A stretch of DNA of 16,943 nucleotides. Origin: an uncultured Bacillaceae bacterium (lineage in GTDB: Bacteria; Bacillota; Bacilli; Bacillales; Caldibacillaceae). The stretch spans positions 1 to 16,943 of the forward strand of contig CALKAK010000086.1 of assembly GCA_937983015.1 (NCBI GenBank), in the 5' to 3' direction. The notes below the pieces were generated by a model. That model did no database searches. It had not been told where the DNA came from and saw only the letters and a program-made list of their open reading frames with translations. Of this stretch, positions 7,157-14,576 are shown piece by piece (positions within the stretch are counted from its first letter, which is position 1; each line of letters begins with the position of its first letter). A program made the translations under genes and the position numbers.

Positions 7157-8212
7157 TTATGCACGAATTTCTTGGCGCATGAACAAAACATAGCTGACGG
7201 CAAAGCAAATCAAGGTGGCGGCGATCATCGCGGTAATCTGCGGCCAGACGAGCAACAAGCTTTGACTCAACGGTAGCGGGCTCGTTACCGCCCCGGCCAT
7301 CTGTTCCGCCGTAACGATGCCGACATACCTCGTGGTAGGTGACAAAAGAACCGATACCAACTCATTGAATAAATAGTTCGGTGATAACCGCATTAATGCC
7401 AGAACCCAGCCATATCGAGCGAGCAATTCGCCCATCGTAGCAATTTGTTCCACGTTCAAAACATTATTGGCGAACAAATTGACGATGATCGGGAAGAATA
7501 CTCCGAAAAATAACCATACTGCAAGGCTGGCCAGGGCGGAAGTGGCCGCCTGCTGGAAAATCACCGAAAACAAGATGCCGAGATTGAGCCAGAAGGCAAT
7601 GTAAACGATACACATGAACAGGAAGAACATGATACGGGCAAATTCTTCCCAGGTTGGTGGAATACCGAGGATTAAAATCCCGAGCGCCATTACCAAGAAC
7701 CCTAAAGAAAAGAAAAGCAGAGTTAATAATAGTACGGAGGAAACGAATTTGGCGTTGATGACATAATCCCGCGGTACCGGCTGCGACATCAGGCGACTCA
7801 ATGTACCCCGGTTTCGTTCGGAATTGATCGCGTCAAACCCTAATGCGATTCCCAATAATGGTCCGAGTAAACCGATAAACGTAATGAAGGAGGGCATCGT
7901 CCCGTCAGAAACGGTGAACAAACTTAAAAACAGGTAGGCGCCTCTACCGATCTTCTGTGCGTCCTTCGAAGCCTCGACCACATCCTGAATGGTCGTCACC
8001 GCCGTATAGAGGGATGCGATACAGGTTAAAAGGATGATTCCCAGCAAGATGACGATGCGCCAGCTGCGAATGGAATCGGCAAACTCCTTACGCACGATCC
8101 GCCAGAAAGCCTGACGATCGGGCCGTTCTGAACCAGATGATTCATCAGCTGTAAATATGCTAGTGATTTTTTCGAGCCAACGTGGTAAGGTTTCCTTCAG
8201 CTTTTCCGTCAT
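7157..8212 (-). CDS. ABC-2 type transporter permease
   Basis: This is the membrane subunit of an ABC exporter, 351 residues. About 48 cytoplasmic residues precede six predicted transmembrane segments at about 53-74, 107-126, 158-182, 192-219, 225-247 and 319-344. A long extracytoplasmic loop (about 248-318) lies between the last two. The conserved cytoplasmic segment GFDAINSERNRGTLSRLMSQ (125-144), between TM2 and TM3, is the hallmark of NosY/ABC-2 family permeases. There it acts as a coupling helix with the ATPase. Its ATG overlaps the TGA of the upstream ATPase gene (ATGA), so the two are translationally coupled. The family includes drug, antibiotic, polysaccharide and NosY-like exporters, and no substrate can be deduced. 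The NEW3 partner suggests a job at the cell surface. Confidence 0.9.
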   Translation of the reverse strand: MTEKLKETLPRWLEKITSIFTADESSGSERPDRQAFWRIVRKEFADSIRSWRIVILLGIILLTCIASLYTAVTTIQDVVEASKDAQKIGRGAYLFLSLFTVSDGTMPSFITFIGLLGPLLGIALGFDAINSERNRGTLSRLMSQPVPRDYVINAKFVSSVLLLTLLFFSLGFLVMALGILILGIPPTWEEFARIMFFLFMCIVYIAFWLNLGILFSVIFQQAATSALASLAVWLFFGVFFPIIVNLFANNVLNVEQIATMGELLARYGWVLALMRLSPNYLFNELVSVLLSPTTRYVGIVTAEQMAGAVTSPLPLSQSLLLVWPQITAMIAATLICFAVSYVLFMRQEIRA

Positions 8213-9153
8213 CGTTCTTCACGCCCTTCGAAATAGCGATGATATATTTCATCGAGACCGAAGTCTTTTTTGTTTAATCGCAATAAAGCCGCACCGGATT
8301 GAACGATTCGCTTACTGATTTCCGCCGAGACATCATCGCCACAATAGATCTCGAGACGCTGATCGAACCGTTCTACCTTGTGAACAGAAGGGATGGATTG
8401 AATCGTTTTGATAAGCTCTGAAGTTACTTCATCCACCGTCACCTGAATGACATAGTTATCCTGGATGAATAACTTCTTCGCTAATGTATCCAGATCCCCC
8501 TCGGCCAACAGTTTCCCTTTAACAAAAATACCTACACGATCACAAATTTGTTGAACTTGATGCAACTGATGGGATGAAAGGAGGACGGTGATCTGCTCTT
8601 CTTCGCTTAATCGTTTGATCAGCTGCAATAAATCGCGAACCCCTTCCGGGTCAATGCCGAGGGTGGGCTCATCGAGGATAATCACTTCTGGATTTTTTAT
8701 CAGTACATCGGCAAGGCCGAGACGCTGTCTCATCCCCCGGGAATATGTCCCGGTTTTTTTATCAGCCGCCTCGAGTAAATCGACCCGTTCCAGTAATTCA
8801 AATGCTCTTTTTTTCGCTTTTTCCCCGTAAATTCCATTCAATTCCGCAGTATATACCAGATTTTCCAGGCCAGTCATGTTCCCATAAAAACCGACGTTAT
8901 CGGGTAAGTAGCCGACGCGTTTTTTCACACCGATTGGATTGCGGGTGGAATCGATTCCGCATACCGTTACTTTACCGCTTGTTGGCTCGCTTAGGCCCAA
9001 AATCATTAAAATCGTTGTCGTCTTCCCGGCCCCGTTCGGACCGAGAAGACCAAAGATTTCACCTTTTTTTATCGACAGGGAGAGATTTTTTACCGCGTAG
9101 AGATCGTCGTACTTTTTCGTTAGATTTTCCAGTTGGATGATCGTTTCGGTCAA
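8209..9153 (-). CDS. ABC transporter ATP-binding protein
   Basis: This is the nucleotide-binding subunit of 314 residues that drives the neighbouring permease. Walker A GPNGAGKT is at 38-45. The signature region reads YSRGMRQR, with Arg in place of the usual second Gly of SGGM, as in several ABC-2-type ATPases. Walker B/D-loop is IILDEPTLGIDPEG and the H-switch is SSHQLHQV. The C-terminal 90 residues form an accessory domain (DUF4162-like). The start is TTG at 9153, 6 bases after GGGAGGAG. An in-frame upstream extension to 9237 would overlap the NEW3 gene and has no support. The NEW3 stop lies 2 bases upstream and the permease ATG overlaps this stop, so this is a tight three-gene operon. It is most like CcmA/NatA/YxlF exporter ATPases. 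Confidence 0.93.
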   Translation of the reverse strand: MTETIIQLENLTKKYDDLYAVKNLSLSIKKGEIFGLLGPNGAGKTTTILMILGLSEPTSGKVTVCGIDSTRNPIGVKKRVGYLPDNVGFYGNMTGLENLVYTAELNGIYGEKAKKRAFELLERVDLLEAADKKTGTYSRGMRQRLGLADVLIKNPEVIILDEPTLGIDPEGVRDLLQLIKRLSEEEQITVLLSSHQLHQVQQICDRVGIFVKGKLLAEGDLDTLAKKLFIQDNYVIQVTVDEVTSELIKTIQSIPSVHKVERFDQRLEIYCGDDVSAEISKRIVQSGAALLRLNKKDFGLDEIYHRYFEGREER

Positions 9154-9155
9154 TG

Positions 9156-10310
9156 TTATCTCCTCCCGTATTTCTTGAAGATGTAATACAATCCACCTAC
9201 CACACCGGCGATGATCAAAATGGCAACGATCCCCCATAATGTGGAGGTTTTGACTGAAATACGGAAGGTAGCCTCGGAGGACACTTCAGGTGCCGTAGCT
9301 TTAAAATTAATGACATAATCACCGGCAATCGCTTCATCAGGAGCCTTGACCGTCGCTTTCACAGTAGCTTTATCACCTGGTTCTAAAGGGCCGACCGTTT
9401 TTTGATCGAATTCGACTTCCCAGTTCGGTGGTGTGCTGCTTGTAAGTTCAATTCCGGCCAACGGTGCCGTTCCTGTATTCGTAACGACAAGCTGAACCGT
9501 TCTTTCACCACCTGCGACGATATCGGCACTCAGATTACCATCCGGGGTGCTGAGCTGCATATCATAAGTTCCGGTGATGACCGCCTCTAATGTTAATTCA
9601 GCCGATGTACTACCCGATTGAGCTTTGATCGGTATTTCATAAGTACCCGCTTCGACATTTTCCGGAGGTGTAACCGTCACCGTCAAGTCTTCGGAAGAGT
9701 TCGGATCCAATTGAATGGAAGAAATCGAATCACTACCCGATTTAAAGGTGACCGTCCATCCTTCACCAACATTAGTAGTTAATGCATAGTTTTGCTGGTT
9801 GGCGGTACGGTTTCTCAATGTAACCGTGTAATTAAAGTCCGTATCCGCATGTCCTTGCAAGTTCGCTTGTTCACTTGTCAATTCTGTGGCGGCTGAACCT
9901 TGTTCCATCACTTCCACAAGTAGTGGCAGAATGCTTTTACCGGAGCTGTTCGCCGCAACGAGCTGGAAACGATAATCGCCTTTGTTCGCATCGAGCGGAA
10001 GTGTGATATCGAGGTTGATCTTTTGTTCACTATCGCCGCGAACCGATAATTCACGAATATCTCGACCGTCCGCGGTAATCTTGTATTCCCAGCCTTCCGG
10101 AACATTTTCGAGAGTGAATGACATGCTTTGAATCGAGGAACCACTATTGATCACGTCCACGGTATACGATACCGTTTCTCCGGGAATCGCGGTTGTTCCG
10201 GTAAATGGAGTAAATAATGTGACATTGTCTACTGCATATACGTTTTTCATCGGTAAAACGGTTAGAACGATTACAAGTGCCGCTATAATAGTACCGATTT
10301 TTCGTATCAT
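9156..10310 (-). CDS. Secreted, C-terminally anchored NEW3-domain protein
   Basis: This is an envelope protein of 384 residues. A signal peptide spans 1-26 (IRK, then a hydrophobic core, VYA before the cleavage point). The large exported part consists of three or four Ig-like beta modules with NEW3-type motifs. These include PGETVSYTVDVINSGSS, VPEGWEYKI, LRNRTANQQNYALT, PENVEAGTYEIPIKA, VTNTGTAPL and PPNWEVEFD. A C-terminal TM (about 357-376) then ends in KKYGRR on the cytoplasmic side. The start is ATG 10310, 7 bases after GGAGGG; the ATG at 10337 lies upstream of that ribosome binding site. NEW3 (COG1470) proteins often precede an ABC ATPase and ABC-2 permease, as here. I infer an extracytoplasmic partner of the exporter, perhaps binding cell-wall polymer or substrate. 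No enzyme motif is visible. The divergent sigma/anti-sigma pair is a candidate regulator. Confidence 0.88.
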   Translation of the reverse strand: MIRKIGTIIAALVIVLTVLPMKNVYAVDNVTLFTPFTGTTAIPGETVSYTVDVINSGSSIQSMSFTLENVPEGWEYKITADGRDIRELSVRGDSEQKINLDITLPLDANKGDYRFQLVAANSSGKSILPLLVEVMEQGSAATELTSEQANLQGHADTDFNYTVTLRNRTANQQNYALTTNVGEGWTVTFKSGSDSISSIQLDPNSSEDLTVTVTPPENVEAGTYEIPIKAQSGSTSAELTLEAVITGTYDMQLSTPDGNLSADIVAGGERTVQLVVTNTGTAPLAGIELTSSTPPNWEVEFDQKTVGPLEPGDKATVKATVKAPDEAIAGDYVINFKATAPEVSSEATFRISVKTSTLWGIVAILIIAGVVGGLYYIFKKYGRR

Positions 10311-10502
10311 GAACATTCCCTCCTGTTTGTTGTTCATATTTGATACGAATAAATGTTAAGATTGGATTTGTTTTTTACGAAAAAAATTATAGAATTTTAA
10401 TAGAGTTCTTAGTTATAGGGAGAATATCGTTCAACACATATATTCCACTATTTTTTTGAGTGCGAATAGCAATTTCCTTCGTAAAGGAGGAAGTCGTGGA
10501 AC
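10311..10502. other. Divergent intergenic region between the NEW3-ABC operon and the sigma factor
   Basis: This 192-bp AT-rich stretch must contain outward promoters for both operons. I found no -35/-10 pair good enough to assign on either strand. Weak elements such as TTGAAC (minus, near 10429-10434) and TATAAT-like runs near 10386-10393 do not have workable spacing. The sigma gene's GGAGG is at 10486-10490. Confidence 0.5.
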
Positions 10503-11087
10503 ATGGAGCAGGATTATGATAGCAAACAGTTATTGAAAAATATTCAGCTCGGATCGCGCCGATCTTTTGAAATTTTTTACGAAAAATACGTTTCCTATAT
10601 CTATAGCATCGCTTATGCGATCACCAAAAACCCCGAAGAGGCGGAAGATATTTGTCACGATGTATTTTTGGAGGTAATTGAAAAGTGTCGGGAATACGAT
10701 CCGCGCCGCGGGAGCATCAAAGCCTGGCTCGCCGTGAAAACAAAAAGCCGTGCACTGGATCGATTGCGGAAGAAAAAGCCGCTTCTTATCAATCGCCTGG
10801 AATTGGCTGTCGACCAGGCTGAAAAGGGTGCCGATGATTTTATATTCATCCATCTAGAGAAAGAACTCATTTTGGACGCGTTAAATCATATACCCGATGA
10901 TCAACGGGAAGCCCTCATACGGGCTTACTATATCGGTGAAACCCAGCGCGAAATCGCTAAGTATATGAACAAACCGCTTGGCACCGTTAAGTCATTGATT
11001 CGTTACGGGTTGAATAATTTACGAAAACAAAAGTCTTTGCTCGAATGGGTCGAGCCGGATGGGGGTGGCAGGCATGGCAAACATTAA
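10503..11087 (+). CDS. ECF-type RNA polymerase sigma factor
   Basis: This is a group 4 (ECF) sigma factor of 194 residues. Region 2 spans about 20-92: the core-binding helices FYEKYVSYIYSIAYAITKN, the AEDICHDVFLEV motif, and WLAVKTKSRALDRLRKKK for -10 recognition. Region 4 spans about 121-175, with IPDDQREALIRAYYIGETQREIA and the -35 recognition helix KPLGTVKSLIRYGLNNLRK. The ATG at 10503 lies 12 bases after GGAGG, a rather long spacing. A GTG with better spacing at 10496 is out of frame and soon stops. The downstream anti-sigma gene overlaps its last 14 bases, the usual coupling for such pairs. Similarity is to the SigK/RskA type of system more than to SigW or SigM. It probably activates its own operon and possibly the divergent NEW3-ABC operon; the latter is inference from position. 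Confidence 0.9.
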   Translation: MEQDYDSKQLLKNIQLGSRRSFEIFYEKYVSYIYSIAYAITKNPEEAEDICHDVFLEVIEKCREYDPRRGSIKAWLAVKTKSRALDRLRKKKPLLINRLELAVDQAEKGADDFIFIHLEKELILDALNHIPDDQREALIRAYYIGETQREIAKYMNKPLGTVKSLIRYGLNNLRKQKSLLEWVEPDGGGRHGKH

Positions 11088-11787
11088 GCATATTCCTGAA
11101 GAAAAATTAATCGATTACGCCCGCGGGGCCATTCCAATGCACGAGGCCGGAAAAATCCACTCTCATTTGTTGTATTGCCAGGAATGCTATAATACGCTGC
11201 AAAACTGGCAGCAACTACTCAATAACCTCGAGCCGAAGCAACCGCCTGCAGCCTTAAAAGAACGAATTTGGAACCGGCTTTCCGTTCACCAACATGAAAG
11301 AAAAACGAGAAAACATCCCCACATCGTACTACGTTCCTTACTTGTTGCCGCAATAATCGGATTTATCGTCGGACTCGGCTATTTTATCAATGGGAATCGA
11401 AAAACCCCTCCGGTCGCTGTCAATGATGAATTTCGGGCGATGCGATTACAACAAGACCCGCAAACGAAACAAATCCATATCGTTCCAGTATCCAGCGAAT
11501 ACGCTTCGATTAACGGAAATATCTGGGTCAACACGCGGAGAAAAGAGTTGCTCCTGGAAGTTGAAGGACTCATGCAGTTGAGTAACCACGATCACCAGGT
11601 ATGGATTATTTATAAAGATAATGAAATGATCGGTGCCTTACTCCCGTATCAAAATGGCACGAGCCGGCTATTTTTACGCGACGAAAATGTGCCCGAGTTA
11701 AAAATGTTAAAAGGTAGTATCGAACCAAAAGGTGGAAGCAAGATCCCGACCGGACCAGATACCTTTTACGTGGAAATAAAAGAATAG
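11074..11787 (+). CDS. Transmembrane zinc-binding anti-sigma factor (RskA-like)
   Basis: This is the anti-sigma partner of the overlapping ECF factor, 237 residues. The N-terminal cytoplasmic domain holds the zinc-binding anti-sigma motif H-x3-C-x2-C (His31, Cys35, Cys38), which would sequester the sigma factor. One transmembrane helix spans about 86-105. The extracytoplasmic domain (about 120-237) has the RskA C-terminal pattern: GNIWVNTRRKELLLEVEGL, HQVWIIYKDNEMIGAL, and the terminal PTGPDTFYVEI. Release presumably requires regulated proteolysis in response to an envelope signal, as known for RskA-type proteins. The start at ATG 11074 follows a GGGGGTGG stretch. The ATG at 11059 is possible but has a worse leader. 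The gene ends at a strong bidirectional terminator. The family call is firm; the signal is unknown. Confidence 0.88.
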   Translation: MANIKHIPEEKLIDYARGAIPMHEAGKIHSHLLYCQECYNTLQNWQQLLNNLEPKQPPAALKERIWNRLSVHQHERKTRKHPHIVLRSLLVAAIIGFIVGLGYFINGNRKTPPVAVNDEFRAMRLQQDPQTKQIHIVPVSSEYASINGNIWVNTRRKELLLEVEGLMQLSNHDHQVWIIYKDNEMIGALLPYQNGTSRLFLRDENVPELKMLKGSIEPKGGSKIPTGPDTFYVEIKE

Positions 11788-11788
11788 T

Positions 11789-11827
11789 AAAAAAGAGATT
11801 GCCGGCAACACCGGCAATCTCTTTTTT
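11789..11827. terminator. Bidirectional terminator between anti-sigma and GNAT genes
   Basis: GAGATTGCCGG pairs perfectly with CCGGCAATCTC around a CAACA loop. Six As precede the stem and six Ts follow it, so it works on both strands. It lies directly after the anti-sigma stop and 13 bp before the convergent GNAT gene's stop codon. Confidence 0.92.
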
Positions 11828-11839
11828 CCATCCGTTCAT

Positions 11840-12934
11840 CTACACGAAATAGAGCCCCAAAGTATCGGGAAGTGGGATGGGGAAAATACCTTCAAAAGAA
11901 TACGGTTCCATTGCACCCGGTGTGAATAGAAGGGAGACGAACCGTTCTTCCGTTAGAACGATTTCCCGTTCATCAACCGCTAATACATAGTCATCCCCCT
12001 CGTTATCAACAGAGATCTTTATCTTCCCTCCATAACTTGCCGAAAAATACGGTTGTAATTGCGCAAAAAGATTTTGAGCATCGATGATATGAATCGTCCC
12101 GGAATGATTCTTCTTTTTATGGGGATATTGCCGAAAATCTTTTAACAGGGGTTCATGCCAGGGAATATTCATCGTCACTGTGGAAACCTTTTGTTCGTAA
12201 AGGACCTGTTGCACAAGAGCCTTAATCGCTTCAGGATCCCCCGCCCATTCCGTAATCATCGCTTTTCCTTCGGTATGATGAGGCGTTGGTAGACCGACGA
12301 CGATATAAGCGACGGGAACACCGTCTTTCTCAGCGACGAAAACTTCTTGTGTTAGTTTATAAATACTGGCAAGACCCCCGGCCTTTACTAGCTCGGCCCA
12401 CTCCCATAGGCTTGCATCAAAGCGTACTGATTTTTGTTCGCGCAATTCGTCCAAATAAAAGAGATCCACCGGGTCGGCTTGCCGGACTTTGCCCGAAAAA
12501 GAATGTGCCAATTCCCCTGGACTTTGCCAGCGAAATTGATACATACCACCAAATTCATAACACCCCAAACGCCGGTAAAGCCCCCGTCCGCCAGAAACGA
12601 ATAACAAAGAACCGTTTGCCTTTTTGATATGTTGATAGATTTTTTCTAAAACTGCCGTAGCGAGTCCCTGTCCACGATACTCCGGTGCTGTACAAACTGA
12701 ACCGATAAGAAAGACGTTCAAGACCGCAGGACCGATGTGGATCTTGGCGGGTACTAAACCGACGAAGGAAACGAGTTTCTCTCCGTCAAAAGCACCATAC
12801 GACTGTTTTAATGCCCTGGAGAAAACCTGGGGAAAGGCTTCTCCCATTGAAATATGGCCTTCTTCACGAAATGTAGCGTCCGATAGTTTGATCGCTTGTT
12901 CAAATTCATCGTCCCTCAAATGGCGAATTTCCAT
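11840..12934 (-). CDS. GNAT family N-acetyltransferase (large, Eis-like layout)
   Basis: This is an acetyl-CoA-dependent N-acetyltransferase of 364 residues. The N-terminal GNAT fold carries motif A, VCTAPEYRGQGLATAVLEKI (about 80-99). Its R-G-Q-G-L-A segment is the pyrophosphate-binding loop, and LYRRLGCYEFGG follows at 119-130. After about residue 140 the protein continues with a second region that has no motif I recognise. One-domain GNATs are about 150-180 residues. This length suggests a two- or three-part arrangement like Eis-type enzymes (tandem GNAT plus a C-terminal domain). The substrate is unknown. The start is ATG 12934, 8 bases after AGGAG; the in-frame GTGs at 12943 and 12937 lie too close to that site. 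A TAAAAT at 12964-12969 (minus) could be its -10. It is monocistronic and ends at the shared terminator. Confidence 0.85.
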   Translation of the reverse strand: MEIRHLRDDEFEQAIKLSDATFREEGHISMGEAFPQVFSRALKQSYGAFDGEKLVSFVGLVPAKIHIGPAVLNVFLIGSVCTAPEYRGQGLATAVLEKIYQHIKKANGSLLFVSGGRGLYRRLGCYEFGGMYQFRWQSPGELAHSFSGKVRQADPVDLFYLDELREQKSVRFDASLWEWAELVKAGGLASIYKLTQEVFVAEKDGVPVAYIVVGLPTPHHTEGKAMITEWAGDPEAIKALVQQVLYEQKVSTVTMNIPWHEPLLKDFRQYPHKKKNHSGTIHIIDAQNLFAQLQPYFSASYGGKIKISVDNEGDDYVLAVDEREIVLTEERFVSLLFTPGAMEPYSFEGIFPIPLPDTLGLYFV

Positions 12935-13509
12935 CACGATCACTCCTATAAAAATATATTTCTATTTTAGCGAATAGATGGATCATGTGGAAAGAAAACC
13001 AGATAAAAATTTCCAATAAAAGCAATTTACCGGATCCAAAAGTATTCCACAATTCTCTTTCCCTATCAATTATTAACACTCTAAAGGATTCTTGCTTCGG
13101 TAATTTCACATTAAATACCTTTAGTAATCACTAAGGAGATATTCAACAATTCGCGCGAACAATCTTCTTGAAAAAATACTGACATTTACAATCAACCAAA
13201 AAAACCATAAATTTCGTCCCGAAATAGATTCCATAAGCGTTTTTTTATTCATACAAACAAATGGATCGTTTTGTCTTAACAAATTATTTTGAAAATCATA
13301 AAAATTCCAGTGACATTCCTATGAATACGAATGCCACTGGAATTTTTATGATAAAAAATTAAGTTTACGTTATTTGAATTTTGCGGTTTTTAAGTGCGCA
13401 ATAAAATTTTATATGCTTGTTCTTCTAAAAAAGTAAGGTACGAAAAAGAAAATTTTTTACCGATTTACTGGATTTAATCCTTTCATTTCACGAAAAAGTA
13501 TTTTCCCTT
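12935..13509. other. AT-rich intergenic region without a recognisable gene
   Basis: This 575-bp gap separates two minus-strand genes. Reading frames in it are short, lack a usable start with a ribosome binding site, and show no recognisable protein. An AAGGAG at 13132-13137 has no start codon at proper distance. The only strong element is the long hairpin at 13295-13352. The part next to 12934 probably contains the GNAT promoter, and the part next to 13510 must hold the 3' end of the amidase transcript. Confidence 0.6.
13295..13352. terminator. Long orphan hairpin, terminator-like
   Basis: ATCATAAAAATTCCAGTG (13295-13312) is a perfect inverted repeat of 13335-13352. After one A/C mismatch, CATTC pairs with GAATG, leaving a 10-base loop. 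The stem contains an AAAAA/TTTTT run, so it could terminate transcription on either strand. It is 158 bp beyond the amidase stop and 360 bp from the GNAT start, so it could be the distant end of the amidase mRNA or of an unannotated small RNA. Confidence 0.55.
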
Positions 13510-14424
13510 TTATGCAAACGGTTTGATATTGTAGGCTTCCAGTACAAATCGCGGGACGAAAAAGCGAGCCGTCATGAGTGGATCGACCACCTGGGAAATC
13601 TGAGTTTGGCCGACTGCACTAAAGAGCATCGTTAACTCACCCAAGTTCATATCCGTATGCGGCAATAATGTATCGGCCATAATCTCAACAGCCGCTTTTA
13701 CCGCTTCATCGAGGGTTTCCTTGGAAACGAGCACGTACAGCCCGTCTTCATTTTCTAAAAACGGATAGGGGATTGACTTCCCTTTAATGACATCAAGGGT
13801 CACCGTTACTTTGCCGGGAACTTCTAAACCAGAAACGCTTACTTCACCGTCACCCATCGCTGCATGCAGATCACCGAGACCAAAAAGTGCACCTTTCTGG
13901 AAAACAGGGAAATATAAGGTGGCGCCTTTCGTAACAAGGGTTGTGTCCATATTTCCTCCATGCGGACCGGGCGTACCACAGGGAATCGCTTCACCTTCCG
14001 GAGCGACACCAATCACACCGATCATTGGGGTGACCGGGAATTGTAGTTTTTCATTAAAAATCACTTTCCCATCTTGAACCGGGATGATTTTAATCTGTTC
14101 CTTTTCGAGGCGATGACCTAACACTCCGAGCCCAGGGCCCACGAGCATAACACCCCGATCACCGATCACCAGATCATCGATCGTGACTTTTAAAATATCG
14201 CCTGGTTCAGCACCATCAACGAAGATCGGACCTGTTGCCGGGTTGATCCGTTCCCAATTCACACCACCAAACTCCATGGCCTCAGATTGAATCTGATTTT
14301 GAAAGCAATCGTACGTTTCAATGACAACTTGTGTGCCCGGGGTCACTTTAGCCGCCGGATCATTTTCCTTGTGGAACGCATAGAAAAACTTTTCTTTCTT
14401 GACAGCAACCGTCACCACTTTCAC
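13510..14424 (-). CDS. Acetamidase/formamidase family protein
   Basis: This is a member of the FmdA/AmdA hydrolase family, which splits formamide or short aliphatic amides to ammonia and the acid. At 304 residues it is the usual length of the shorter Bacillus form. Conserved elements are ETYDCF (36-41), INPATGPIFVDGAEPGD (60-76) and GTPGPHGGNMDT (150-161). GLGDLHAAMGDGEVS (182-196) and DPLMTARFFVPRFVL near the C-terminus complete the pattern. The His, Asp and Glu residues in the central motifs are those expected at the metal site. The true substrate is not predictable. The start is a GTG; 14424 is used here, but GTG at 14418 has better spacing (8 bases) from AAAGGA, so the protein may begin two residues later. 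Its own sigma-A promoter lies just upstream. No transporter neighbours suggest a dedicated amide-uptake pathway. Confidence 0.9.
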   Translation of the reverse strand: MKVVTVAVKKEKFFYAFHKENDPAAKVTPGTQVVIETYDCFQNQIQSEAMEFGGVNWERINPATGPIFVDGAEPGDILKVTIDDLVIGDRGVMLVGPGLGVLGHRLEKEQIKIIPVQDGKVIFNEKLQFPVTPMIGVIGVAPEGEAIPCGTPGPHGGNMDTTLVTKGATLYFPVFQKGALFGLGDLHAAMGDGEVSVSGLEVPGKVTVTLDVIKGKSIPYPFLENEDGLYVLVSKETLDEAVKAAVEIMADTLLPHTDMNLGELTMLFSAVGQTQISQVVDPLMTARFFVPRFVLEAYNIKPFA

Positions 14425-14449
14425 CGTCCTTTGAAATGTTTTAACAGGT

Positions 14450-14478
14450 ATTATATCATGTACAGGCCGCGTTTTCTA
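14450..14478 (-). promoter_or_regulatory. Sigma-A promoter of the amidase gene
   Basis: On the minus strand the -10 is a perfect TATAAT (14450-14455), extended by TGA upstream. TAGAAA (14473-14478) serves as -35 across a 17-bp spacer. It lies 26 bp upstream of the GTG start. Confidence 0.75.
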
Positions 14479-14537
14479 TGAAATTTTGTATTTTTTGGTA
14501 TTTTGCAATAATTAGCAACTGCTCAACTTTCACAACC

Positions 14538-14569
14538 AAAAAATAACCACAGCCGGACCGCCGTGGTTA
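14538..14569 (-). terminator. Terminator after the ring-cleaving dioxygenase pseudogene
   Basis: On the minus strand TAACCACGGC pairs with GCTGTGGTTA, with one G-U, around GGTCCG. Six Ts follow. It lies 8 bp past the remnant's stop codon. Confidence 0.85.
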
Positions 14570-14576
14570 CAAGATC

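Noticed and set aside
9154..9237. 28-residue N-terminal extension of the ABC ATPase
   Set aside because: It would overlap the end of the NEW3 gene, and the residues do not resemble an ATPase. TTG 9153 has an excellent Shine-Dalgarno.
10379..10434. ECF-type promoter (GAAC ... CGTA) in the divergent region
   Set aside because: GAAC and CGTA words occur, but never at the 15-17 bp spacing an ECF promoter needs.
12906..13109. Minus-strand 67-codon frame upstream of the GNAT gene
   Set aside because: No recognisable motif, no ribosome binding site, AT-rich composition, and it overlaps the GNAT start region.
13390..13500. Minus-strand frame ending LEEQAYKILLRT in the gap before the amidase gene
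   Set aside because: About 30 codons of low-complexity sequence with no start codon or ribosome binding site; likely chance.
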